Of a stretch of 64,000 nt of DNA, positions 18,214-24,924 are shown piece after piece (position 1 is the stretch's first letter; every line of letters starts with the position of its first letter). The position numbers and the translations under genes are program-made. Below the pieces are notes generated by a model. The model was given only the letters and a program-made list of their open reading frames with translations, was not told the origin of the DNA and did no database searches. Origin of the DNA: Embleya scabrispora DSM 41855. Its GTDB lineage: Bacteria > Actinomycetota > Actinomycetes > Streptomycetales > Streptomycetaceae. The DNA lies in NCBI RefSeq assembly GCF_000372745.1, contig NZ_KB889562.1, positions 263,321 through 327,320 of the forward strand. The letters are read 5' to 3'.

Positions 18214-18522
18214 TCACAGGGAGCGACCGGGAGAGCCCCCGACGAGAAGATCACCCGATGGAATTCGCTGGTCCGGACCGCCTGTACGAGTGCGACCCGG
18301 CAAATCTGACCATCCATCAGATTTCGCGGGCGCCGACACGGTGCGCAGCGGCACCGGTTCGCCGGCCGCCGGCGGGTCGGGTGGGTCGACGACCGGCGTC
18401 CGGGCTCGCTCCCGGGCCGCGGACCAATCCGCGCCGTCGCGCGAATCGGCACCGAACAGGGGGCCGAGCAGGGCGGTCCCCACGATGAACGGGACCAGGG
18501 ACCAGGCGACATACGCGTTCAC
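18214..18522 (-). CDS. Possible small membrane protein
   Basis: A 102-aa frame with GTG 18522 preceded by GGGAG at 6 nt. It begins VNAYVAWSLVPFIVGTALLGPL, a good N-terminal membrane helix, followed by a charged, Pro-rich tail, a common layout for small Streptomyces membrane proteins. Its start overlaps (GTGA) the stop of a 58-aa upstream frame (18519-18695) starting MPRRYPFAPEDRI behind GAGG, so the two might be coupled. A palindrome inside the frame (18302-18324) and weak codon bias leave the call uncertain. Confidence 0.35.
   Translation of the reverse strand: MNAYVAWSLVPFIVGTALLGPLFGADSRDGADWSAARERARTPVVDPPDPPAAGEPVPLRTVSAPAKSDGWSDLPGRTRTGGPDQRIPSGDLLVGGSPGRSL
18302..18324. promoter_or_regulatory. 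AT-rich perfect inverted repeat
   Basis: AAATCTGA (18302-18309) and TCAGATTT (18317-18324) are exact complements separated by 7 nt. The 8-bp AT-rich arms stand out in very GC-rich surroundings and resemble a regulator binding site. It lies upstream (relative to the minus strand) of the secreted FN3 protein gene. Confidence 0.4.
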
Positions 18523-18861
18523 GACACACTCCCGATGGCACGGTGGAATCGGCCTGCGCGACAACCAGGCCAGTTCCCATTCTTCGCCCGACTGGCCTGC
18601 CCACAAAGAGCCAATCCGCAGGAGGTGGACTGTGTTCGACAACCTGGGGGATCGGATATGCGATCCTCCGGCGCGAAGGGGTACCGACGCGGCATCGTGT
18701 CCTCAAGCTCCCGCCGGGCCCGGGACGGTACCGGCGGGGCGGCCGGCGGCGTGCACCTCCCCCCAGTGCGCCGCCGAGGAAGGCGGGCCCGCGGGCATTC
18801 CCCCCGCTCGCGGGCCCGTCGCCCCACTCGCACCGCCGATCGACGGCCCGGCGCGCCCGGT
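18523..18861. other. Intergenic stretch, no firm gene
   Basis: Holds a plus-strand AGGAGGTG (18620-18627) followed by GTG at 18632, but the frame it opens runs into antisense of the LLM gene and has a Pro/Arg/Gly composition unlike a real protein. On the minus strand the 58-aa frame 18519-18695 is the only other candidate. Confidence 0.4.
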
Positions 18862-19878
18862 TCAGCGCAGCGCGAGCACCACGTCCCGAATCCGTGCGTC
18901 GTGCGCCGGATCGGCCGGCAGCGGCACGGTGATCGCATCCACCACGCCGCCCCAGCGCGCCCGGACCAGCGCGGGCAACTCCTCGTACGTCGCCATCGGC
19001 ACGAGTGTGTCGAGCACCTCGTCGGTGACGTATCGCGCCAACTCGGTCCAGTCGTCGCGGCGGATCATCAGCCGCAACCGGTCCTGGAGTTCGCCCCACC
19101 CGTACAGGTCGAGCGTGCCGCGATACGCGGGCGTCGAGTACAAGAACGCGAACAGCCGTCGCTGCCGCTCGCGTTCCGCCTGCAACCCGGCCCGGTCCGG
19201 GCCCGCGATCAGTTGCGTGCCGGCCACGAGTTCGAACGCACGCGGGACCGCCGCGCGAGCCAGGCCCTCGGCCACCGCGGGGCGGGCCACGGTGTCCAGC
19301 CAGCGTGGACCGGAGTTGGTGGGATGGGTGACCAGACCGTCCGCGAGTTCGCCGGCGAGCGTGCACATCGCCCGGCCGACCCCGCCCAGCAGAATGCGCG
19401 GGGCGACGGTGTCCGGATCCGGGCCGGGGTTGAAGTACGGCTGCATCCGGGTGAGTCGGTGATGCGGCCCCTCGTGCGCGGGCGGTTCACCGGTCCGGAA
19501 CGCCTCGAAGGCGGCCCGCACCGCGCCCACGTAGTCGCGCATCCGGGCCACCGGCGGCGACCACGGCATCCCGTACCGATCCTCGATGTTCTGCCGCACC
19601 TGGCTGCCCAGGCCGAGTTGGAACCGCCCGCCGGAGAACCGGGCCAGATCCCACGCGCCGTACGCGGTCAGCAGCGGCGAGCGCACGAAGGCCAGCGCGA
19701 CCGATGTGCGCACCACGATCCGCTCGGTGTGCTCGAGTGCGAGCAACGCGACCGCGAACGCGTCGTGCACCGTCTCGGCCACGTGCAACCCGTCGAACCC
19801 GGCCGCCTCGGCCCGGCGCGCGTGCGCCGCCACCTCGCGCAGCGGCAACCGCGGATCCATCCCGGTGTAGATCCTCAC
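18862..19878 (-). CDS. LLM class F420-dependent oxidoreductase
   Basis: A 338-aa bacterial-luciferase-fold protein: AEAAGFDGLHVAETVHDAF, TSVALAFVRSPLLTAYGAWD, SGGRFQLGLGSQVRQNIEDRY (contiguous, about residues 82-102) and PRILLGGVGRAMCTLAGELADG are typical of the actinobacterial F420 group. GTG 19878 overlaps the stop of the upstream SDR by 4 nt (GTGA), indicating translational coupling; an internal ATG six codons on is an alternative. It would transfer hydride from F420H2, or FMNH2, to an unknown substrate. Confidence 0.85.
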   Translation of the reverse strand: MRIYTGMDPRLPLREVAAHARRAEAAGFDGLHVAETVHDAFAVALLALEHTERIVVRTSVALAFVRSPLLTAYGAWDLARFSGGRFQLGLGSQVRQNIEDRYGMPWSPPVARMRDYVGAVRAAFEAFRTGEPPAHEGPHHRLTRMQPYFNPGPDPDTVAPRILLGGVGRAMCTLAGELADGLVTHPTNSGPRWLDTVARPAVAEGLARAAVPRAFELVAGTQLIAGPDRAGLQAERERQRRLFAFLYSTPAYRGTLDLYGWGELQDRLRLMIRRDDWTELARYVTDEVLDTLVPMATYEELPALVRARWGGVVDAITVPLPADPAHDARIRDVVLALR

Positions 19879-20780
19879 CAGGGGAAGTCTTCGCCGACCA
19901 GGCCCTCGGACAGCGTCCACAAGCGCGCGGCGTCCGCCTCGTCCAGCGCCCACGGCGCGTGCTCGGTGCTGATCGCGCAGTCCGCGAGGTAGACGCCGCC
20001 CACGTCCGCGAGTTCGCTCCCGACCGCCGCCCAGACCTGGGTCGCCGCGCCGCTCGCGACCCGCTTGATCGGCGGCATGTTCGCGGCGGTGACCTTCTTT
20101 TGCAGATCGCGCCCGGCGTCGCGGGTCATGTGCCGACCGAGGTTGGTCGCCACCATGCCCGGGTGCACCGCGAGGGAGCGTATGCCGCGCCCGCGCAGTC
20201 GGCGGTCCAGTTCGACGGTGAACAGGATGTTCGCGGTCTTGGACGCGCCGTACGCCTGCCAGGGGTGGTATTCCTCCGGCGCGCTCTCGTAGTTGGGGTC
20301 GGCCCAGCGGACCTTGGACGCGACGTGTCCGGCGGAACTGAGGTTGACCACCCGCGCGCCCGCGCCCAGGGTGGGCACCAGCAGGTTGGTCCACAGGAAG
20401 TGGCCCACATGGTTGGTGCCGAATTGCAGCTCGAACCCGTCGGCGGTACGGGCGAACGGGGTCGCCATCACTCCCGCGTTGTTGACGAGTACGTCCAACC
20501 GCGGGAATCGCTCGCGCAGTTCGGTGGCCGCGGCGCGGATCGAGGCGAGCGAGGTGAGGTCCAGGACGGCGTACTCCACCTTTTCGGGCAGGTCCGCGAC
20601 CGCCGCCCGACCCTTGTCCGCGTCGCGTGCGGTCAGCACCACATGCGCACCGGCCGCGGCGAGTGCCCGCGCGCTCTCCAGACCCAGGCCGGAGGTGCCG
20701 CCGGTGATCACGATGGTGCGGCCGGTCGGGTCGAGGCCCGCCAGGACCTCGTCGGTGGTGGTGTCGGGTCCGAATGGCAT
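19875..20780 (-). CDS. Retinol-dehydrogenase-like SDR
   Basis: A 301-aa SDR with TGGTSGLG cofactor loop, DVLVNNAGVM, NLSSAGH and YGASKTANILF (Tyr-x-x-x-Lys), of the retinol dehydrogenase/WWOX-like subgroup. Start ATG 20780 has GGCGGAG upstream. Its last 4 nt overlap the LLM oxidoreductase start, so the two form an operon and may act on one pathway. An imperfect repeat (TGCTTGAC/GTTGAGCA) just upstream may be an operator. Confidence 0.85.
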   Translation of the reverse strand: MPFGPDTTTDEVLAGLDPTGRTIVITGGTSGLGLESARALAAAGAHVVLTARDADKGRAAVADLPEKVEYAVLDLTSLASIRAAATELRERFPRLDVLVNNAGVMATPFARTADGFELQFGTNHVGHFLWTNLLVPTLGAGARVVNLSSAGHVASKVRWADPNYESAPEEYHPWQAYGASKTANILFTVELDRRLRGRGIRSLAVHPGMVATNLGRHMTRDAGRDLQKKVTAANMPPIKRVASGAATQVWAAVGSELADVGGVYLADCAISTEHAPWALDEADAARLWTLSEGLVGEDFPW

Positions 20781-20885
20781 GGCACACTCCGCCGGATAGA
20801 TGCTTGACTGTGTTGAGCACTATGCGGCGCGAGTGGCGGGTTTGCAAGGCCGTGAGGGCGGTCACGCCGCCGGGATGACGGGCCG

Positions 20886-21518
20886 TCAGGTCAGCCGGAT
20901 CAGGCGCCGCTCGGTGGCCACGCTCACCGCGGCGGTCCGGGTGTCCACACCGAGCTTGGCGTAGATGTGGCCCAGGTGGGTCTTCACGGTGGCCTGCGAG
21001 ATGAACAGTTCCCGGGCGATCTCCGCGTTGCCGACACCGCGCGCGAGCAGATGCAGGATCTCCACCTCGCGGGCGGTGAGCGTGCTGTCCGGCTTGCGCA
21101 TGCGACTGAACAGGCGCGCGGCCACCTCGGGGGCCAGTACGGTCCGACCGGCCGCCGCGTCGTGCACCGCCCGGAACAGGTCCTCGGGGCTGCCCGCCTT
21201 GAGCAGGTAACCGGCCGCGCCCGCCTCGATCGCGCGGGAGACGTCGGCGTCCGTGTCGTACATGGTCAACACCAACACGTGCGGCGGCTCGGGCAGCGCG
21301 AGCAGGCGCCGGGTGGCCTCCACGCCGTCGATCCCGCCGACCAGTTGCAGATCCATCAGCACCACGTCGGGGCGCAGCGCGGCGGCCAGCCGAACCGCCT
21401 CCTCCCCGCTCGCCGCCTCGCCCGCCACCTCGATGCCCGCCTCGCCGGCGAACAACGCGAGCAGGCCGGCCCGGACCACGGCGTGGTCGTCGCACACGAT
21501 CAGGCGGATCGGGTTCAC
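20886..21518 (-). CDS. senR: NarL/FixJ-type response regulator (SenR-like)
   Basis: A 210-aa response regulator. The receiver has an acidic pocket (CDDHAVVRAG) and phospho-Asp in VVLMDLQL, then the LuxR-type helix-turn-helix LTAREVEILHLLARGVGNAEI and ISQATVKTHLGHIYAKLGV. It overlaps the kinase stop by 4 nt (ATGA). The symbol rests on synteny: the kinase is next to an HbpS-like gene, as in the redox-sensing SenS-SenR/HbpS system of Streptomyces reticuli. A DNA-binding partner role is certain; the identity with SenR is an inference. Confidence 0.82.
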   Translation of the reverse strand: MNPIRLIVCDDHAVVRAGLLALFAGEAGIEVAGEAASGEEAVRLAAALRPDVVLMDLQLVGGIDGVEATRRLLALPEPPHVLVLTMYDTDADVSRAIEAGAAGYLLKAGSPEDLFRAVHDAAAGRTVLAPEVAARLFSRMRKPDSTLTAREVEILHLLARGVGNAEIARELFISQATVKTHLGHIYAKLGVDTRTAAVSVATERRLIRLT

Positions 21519-22762
21519 GGGGCGGCTCCGGGGCTCGGGTGGGAGGTCGGCTCGGTGCGGGCGACGGAGTCGGCATCCGCGGCGCGGGGCAGGTCGGCCT
21601 GCGGCGGGTCGGGCGGGTCGGGGACGGTGGCGGCCACGGCGGTGCCCTCACCGGGGGCGCTCTCGACGGTGAGTTCGCCGCCCACCTCGGCCAGCCGGCG
21701 GCGCAACGACGGGAGGCCGTAGCCGCGCAGGTCGCCCGCTCGGGTGCGGCCGGGCTCGAAGCCGATGCCGTCGTCGCGGATGTCCAGCGCGACCCGGTCC
21801 GGCAGGTAGGTGAGGGTCACGTGCACGGCCTCGGCCCGAGCGTGTTCCCGCACATTGGCCAGCGCGCCCTGGGCGGTCCTGGTGAGCGCGGCCTGCACCG
21901 GCTCGGCCAGCGGACGGATCCGGCCGTCCACGGCGAGTGTGACGCTCGGCCCGTCCTCGGCCCGAAAACGCTCGACGACCCGGGCCAGGCCGCCCGCGAG
22001 GCCGGGGTCGTCGGCGAGTTCGGCGGGCGCCAGGTCGCGGACGAACCGGCGGATCTCCTCGACGCCGAGCGCCGCCACCTGCTCCGCCCGGTGCACGTGC
22101 GCGCGGGCGGCGGCGGGATCGGTGTCCCAACTGCGGTCCGCGGCCTGGAGCAGCATCCGCAGGCTGGAGGTGCCCTGCGCGATGGTGTCGTGGATCTCCC
22201 GGGAAAGCCGCTCACGTTCGGCCAGCACACCCGCTCGGCGCTCGCTGACCCCCAGTTCGGCGACGGTCTCGCGCAGCCGTCGCTCGTCGCTGCGCATCCG
22301 GGTGAACACGGCGGTGGCGATCGCGGCCACGGCGGGCGGGCCGAGGAACAGGCTGGGGTCGATGGTGTCGGCGAGTCGGTACTGGGCGATCACCACGGCG
22401 GTGGTGAGCAGTACCACCGTGCCGATCGCCGCGCGCGTCGACAACACCCGCAGCCCGGTGTACAGCAGCGGCACCGCGCACCACGCGAAGCTCGGTGCGA
22501 CGGTGACCAGGGCCAGCCACGTGGCGAGCACCGCGGTCAGCCAGGCCGCTCGCGCGGGCGAGGGATCCTCGGGCAGGGTCAGGCCCGCCAGGTAGAGCAC
22601 GGCGAGCAGCAGCGCCAGCGCGAGCACCCACGGGGCCCGTCCGTCGGTGCCGTGTCGAACGGTGTACCGGGCCAGCGACGCGGCGAGCAGCAGCAGGAAA
22701 CCCGCGTGGATCACCAGGCCGGCGTGCCGCACCGGCCATGGCTCTGTTCGCTGTCGTGGCAC
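21515..22762 (-). CDS. senS: HisKA_3-type sensor histidine kinase (SenS-like)
   Basis: A 415-aa kinase from GTG 22762; a longer upstream frame runs antisense through hbpS and is not credible. Four to five membrane helices (residues about 12-150) are followed by RERLSREIHDTIAQGTSSLRML (22 residues, phospho-His in EIHDT) and an ATPase domain with NVREHARAE and DDGIGFEPG. The membrane part has short loops, so a separate extracellular sensor is plausible. The divergent neighbour encodes an HbpS-like secreted protein, the known extracellular partner of SenS. Confidence 0.82.
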   Translation of the reverse strand: MPRQRTEPWPVRHAGLVIHAGFLLLLAASLARYTVRHGTDGRAPWVLALALLLAVLYLAGLTLPEDPSPARAAWLTAVLATWLALVTVAPSFAWCAVPLLYTGLRVLSTRAAIGTVVLLTTAVVIAQYRLADTIDPSLFLGPPAVAAIATAVFTRMRSDERRLRETVAELGVSERRAGVLAERERLSREIHDTIAQGTSSLRMLLQAADRSWDTDPAAARAHVHRAEQVAALGVEEIRRFVRDLAPAELADDPGLAGGLARVVERFRAEDGPSVTLAVDGRIRPLAEPVQAALTRTAQGALANVREHARAEAVHVTLTYLPDRVALDIRDDGIGFEPGRTRAGDLRGYGLPSLRRRLAEVGGELTVESAPGEGTAVAATVPDPPDPPQADLPRAADADSVARTEPTSHPSPGAAP

Positions 22763-22835
22763 GACGTACCTGTTCCCTGTCCCGCTCGGCTCGATCACGC
22801 GCGACGCGCGCGGATCGACGATCCCCTCCACCGTG

Positions 22836-22918
22836 GACCGGCGCGCCGGGGTCCGGATCGGCCGATCGGTTGATCTTCGCACCGCCCGACCGGCGCGCCG
22901 GGACCGGCGATTTCGCCG
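22836..22918. promoter_or_regulatory. Repeated palindromes between senS-like and hbpS-like genes
   Basis: Two identical 15-mers, GACCGGCGCGCCGGG, at 22836-22850 and 22888-22902 are exactly 52 bp apart (five helical turns) and each contains the palindrome CCGGCGCGCCGG. Between and after them lie GATCGGCCGATC (22856-22867) and CGGCGA-TT-TCGCCG (22905-22918). They are candidate SenR-like sites controlling both divergent genes. Confidence 0.5.
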
Positions 22919-23002
22919 ATGGCGGGCGGGCGGATCGACGGGAGCGTGGAGGCATCGGGGCAGCCGCCCGGGAACGACGCAGGAACCGAAGGAGTACGGA
23001 CG

Positions 23003-23560
23003 ATGAGCAGCTTTTCCACCCGGGGTCGGGTGCTGACCGGGGTCTTCTCGCTCGCGGCGGTCGGCGCGGTCACCGCCGGTGTCGCGGCGGCCCAGGTGCC
23101 CGGCACCACGGAGGCCAAGCACGACGAACGCCCGGCGGCGGCCGTGGTGTCGGTCAAGACGCTGGGTGTGGACGCCGCGAGCAAGGCGGCCCAGGCCGCG
23201 CTCGACGCCGCCGAGAAGGAGGGCCAGAAGGTCACCGTTGTCGTGGTGGCTCGGGACGGCTCCACCCGCGTGGTGCTCAAGGGCGACGGCGCCGGCCCGC
23301 AGTCGGAGGAGTCCGCCCGGCGCAAGGCGTACACCGCCGTGTCCTGGAACGCCCCGACCTCGACGCTCGCCCAGCGGGTCACCGCGCCGGGCGCATCGCT
23401 TCGGGACATCCCCGGCACGCTGTTCCTGGCCGGCGCGGTGCCGGTCGCCGTGGACGGCGCCCCGATCGTGGGCATCGGGGTGGCCGGTGCCCCCGGTGGC
23501 GACCTGGACGAGAAGTACGCCGCCGAGGGCCTCAAGGCGATCGCCGGTCAGCTGAAGTAG
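23003..23560 (+). CDS. hbpS: HbpS-like secreted haem-binding (GlcG/DUF336) protein
   Basis: A 185-aa protein from ATG 23003 behind AAGGAG. A signal peptide (residues 1-29, RGRVLTGVFSLAAVGAVTAG) precedes a GlcG/HbpS domain: VKTLGVDAASKAAQAALDAAEKEG (24 residues near 48-71), VTVVVVARDGSTRVVLKGDGA, RRKAYTAVSWNAPTS, FLAGAVPVAVDGAPIVGIGVAGAPGG. HbpS is an octameric extracellular protein that binds haem and iron and modulates SenS under oxidative stress. Divergent placement from the kinase-regulator pair supports this role. The haem ligand cannot be assigned by eye. Confidence 0.82.
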   Translation: MSSFSTRGRVLTGVFSLAAVGAVTAGVAAAQVPGTTEAKHDERPAAAVVSVKTLGVDAASKAAQAALDAAEKEGQKVTVVVVARDGSTRVVLKGDGAGPQSEESARRKAYTAVSWNAPTSTLAQRVTAPGASLRDIPGTLFLAGAVPVAVDGAPIVGIGVAGAPGGDLDEKYAAEGLKAIAGQLK

Positions 23561-23639
23561 CCGACCGCTGAAGCAACCGACCGCCGCACGCGGCCGGGCA
23601 CCCGACGCGGCCGAGCGCCGGGGACGATCCCGGGCCACG

Positions 23640-23698
23640 GGCGGTCCCGGGTCGAGAGGACGAGGCGCCGCTCCTCGCCCCTCGACTCCGGGACCGCC
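23640..23698. terminator. Large hairpin between hbpS and the small secreted-peptide gene
   Basis: GGCGGTCCCGG (23640-23650) pairs perfectly with CCGGGACCGCC (23688-23698); TCGAG/CTCGA and GACGAG/CTCCTC pair further in. It separates two convergent genes. Confidence 0.8.
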
Positions 23699-23748
23699 GC
23701 CGGCGCCGCCCGTGCCGGCGGCGGTGGCATGCGGCGGGCGGTGCGCGG

Positions 23749-23952
23749 TCAGCCGAAGACCACCGCGCCCTGGGTGTTGAAGACCGCGCTCTGGAAGGGC
23801 AGCAGCAGTTGGGCCGGCAGGAAGCTGTCCGGCATCAGCGGCTCGCGGGGCGTCTGCGCGGCGCGGGCCGCGGGAATGTACAGCGAGGCCATCGAGCCGA
23901 AGATGACCGCCGTGACGATCACGGCCGCCTTGCGAAATCCGTGCTTGACCAT
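23749..23952 (-). CDS. Small secreted peptide of unknown function
   Basis: A 67-aa product from ATG 23952, with AAGGG 7 nt upstream. Residues 1-30 form a signal peptide (KAAVIVTAVIFGSMASLYIP, then AARAA as likely cleavage region). The predicted mature peptide of about 35 residues has no cysteine and ends in FNTQGAVVFG. I do not recognise a family. It is convergent with the HbpS-like gene. The compact gene with a good ribosome site and signal peptide looks genuine. Confidence 0.55.
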   Translation of the reverse strand: MVKHGFRKAAVIVTAVIFGSMASLYIPAARAAQTPREPLMPDSFLPAQLLLPFQSAVFNTQGAVVFG

Positions 23953-24090
23953 GGAATTGCCCTTCACCGGGGACGTCGGGGGGAACGAATCGGCGTCCCG
24001 CCGCACCCGGGAATTCCGGACACGGCTCCGCCGCGCCGCCCGGGGATTTCATGGCGGCGCGGCAACTCTAAGGTTTTGTCGGCAAAGGAA

Positions 24091-24122
24091 ATGACGTCGT
24101 TCGCCCTCCCGGGTGACGTCAT
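24091..24122. promoter_or_regulatory. Inverted repeat with CRE-like arms
   Basis: ATGACGTC (24091-24098) and GACGTCAT (24115-24122) are exact complements separated by 16 nt. They lie upstream of the small secreted-peptide gene. The flanking DNA (24007-24356) holds no convincing gene, only a possible 50-aa plus-strand frame at 24174-24326. Confidence 0.4.
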
Positions 24123-24356
24123 CGGTTGGCCCAGGGCCCAGGACACGCAATTTCACTCGGAAGGGTGAGGATTATGCGCCTGCGCGCTCCCGCACGTGTC
24201 CATGTCCTGTGCCGAGCGTTATTCGGGCCGCCCGACACCCATTCACTCGCACCACCATCGGCAGGACGCTCGCGGCGCACGGATCCCGATCGGGAAGTCG
24301 ACATGGATCGAGCCGAACGCTGGTGACAGCCCCCGGGCGGCCCCGGGCGGCTCATC

Positions 24357-24800
24357 TCACCGTCGCGGGACCGGCAGCGGCTTCCCCGAAGTGCGCCGTG
24401 ATTCGATGTCGACATGGGCCTGATGGGCCGCACCCGGCGGGTGTCGCTCGGTGATGTCACCTCGATTTCGCCCGCGCGGACCTTTTCGAACAGATCCCCG
24501 GCGTACCCGAGCAGCAATTCCCGACCGTGGATGTGGTCCTCGAATACGGCGTAGGTGATTCGGATACTCCCGGGCGGATCGAGCTTCCGCACCGTCGGGG
24601 ATGTCGCCGATCGGCGGACCTGGTGACGAGAGTGCCGACCCGCCGCGAAACCTCGATCGACGGCCGGAACGTGCCGGCGCCTCCGCCGTCGACGACCGCG
24701 TGCACACCCTCGCCATCGGTGAGAGCCGGCACTCGGCCCACGAAGACGCCATTCGAGGAGACGACCACCTTGTCGGCGCCGGGGGACGGGCCCGGGGATG
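24357..24800 (-). pseudogene. Decayed quinone oxidoreductase (zinc-type dehydrogenase) C-terminal remnant
   Basis: Pieces of one medium-chain dehydrogenase-like protein appear in order in different minus-strand frames: GADKVVVSSNGVFVGRV and VHAVVDGGGAGTFRPSIEV (24780 downward), IGDIPDGAEA in a second frame, KLDPPGSIRITYAVFEDHI and LLGYAGDLFEKVRAGEIEV in a third, then AHQAHVDIESRRTSGKPLPV back in the second. At least three frameshifts separate them, and the N-terminal half is missing, ending close to the ABC-exporter promoter. This matches the C-terminal half of NADPH:quinone oxidoreductases and looks like a dead gene. Confidence 0.65.
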
Positions 24801-24886
24801 GCCAGAGGGTCGTCCTACCCGGGCGACCGCACTTCCGCGCGCGCCGTGTGTGGTCCAGGGTGTGATCGGCTCGTCCGAACATCGTT

Positions 24887-24924
24887 TTGTCGGTCGACAA
24901 TTAGAATGGTTGTCCATGACAACC
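24887..24924 (+). promoter_or_regulatory. Tandem TTGTC/GACAA palindromes over the ABC-exporter start
   Basis: TTGTCG-GT-CGACAA (24887-24900) and GGTTGTC-CAT-GACAACC (24908-24924) share TTGTC/GACAA half-sites, with centres about 22 bp apart. The second is centred on the ATG at 24916. TAGAAT (24902-24907) between them is a good -10 placed 8 nt before the ATG, with no ribosome site, suggesting a leaderless mRNA repressed by, for example, a MarR-type dimer pair. Confidence 0.55.

Noticed and set aside
21515-24052. Extended start for the SenS-like kinase, running through the HbpS-like gene.
   Set aside because: The extra N-terminus is antisense to a clear secreted protein; GTG 22762 gives a normal kinase.
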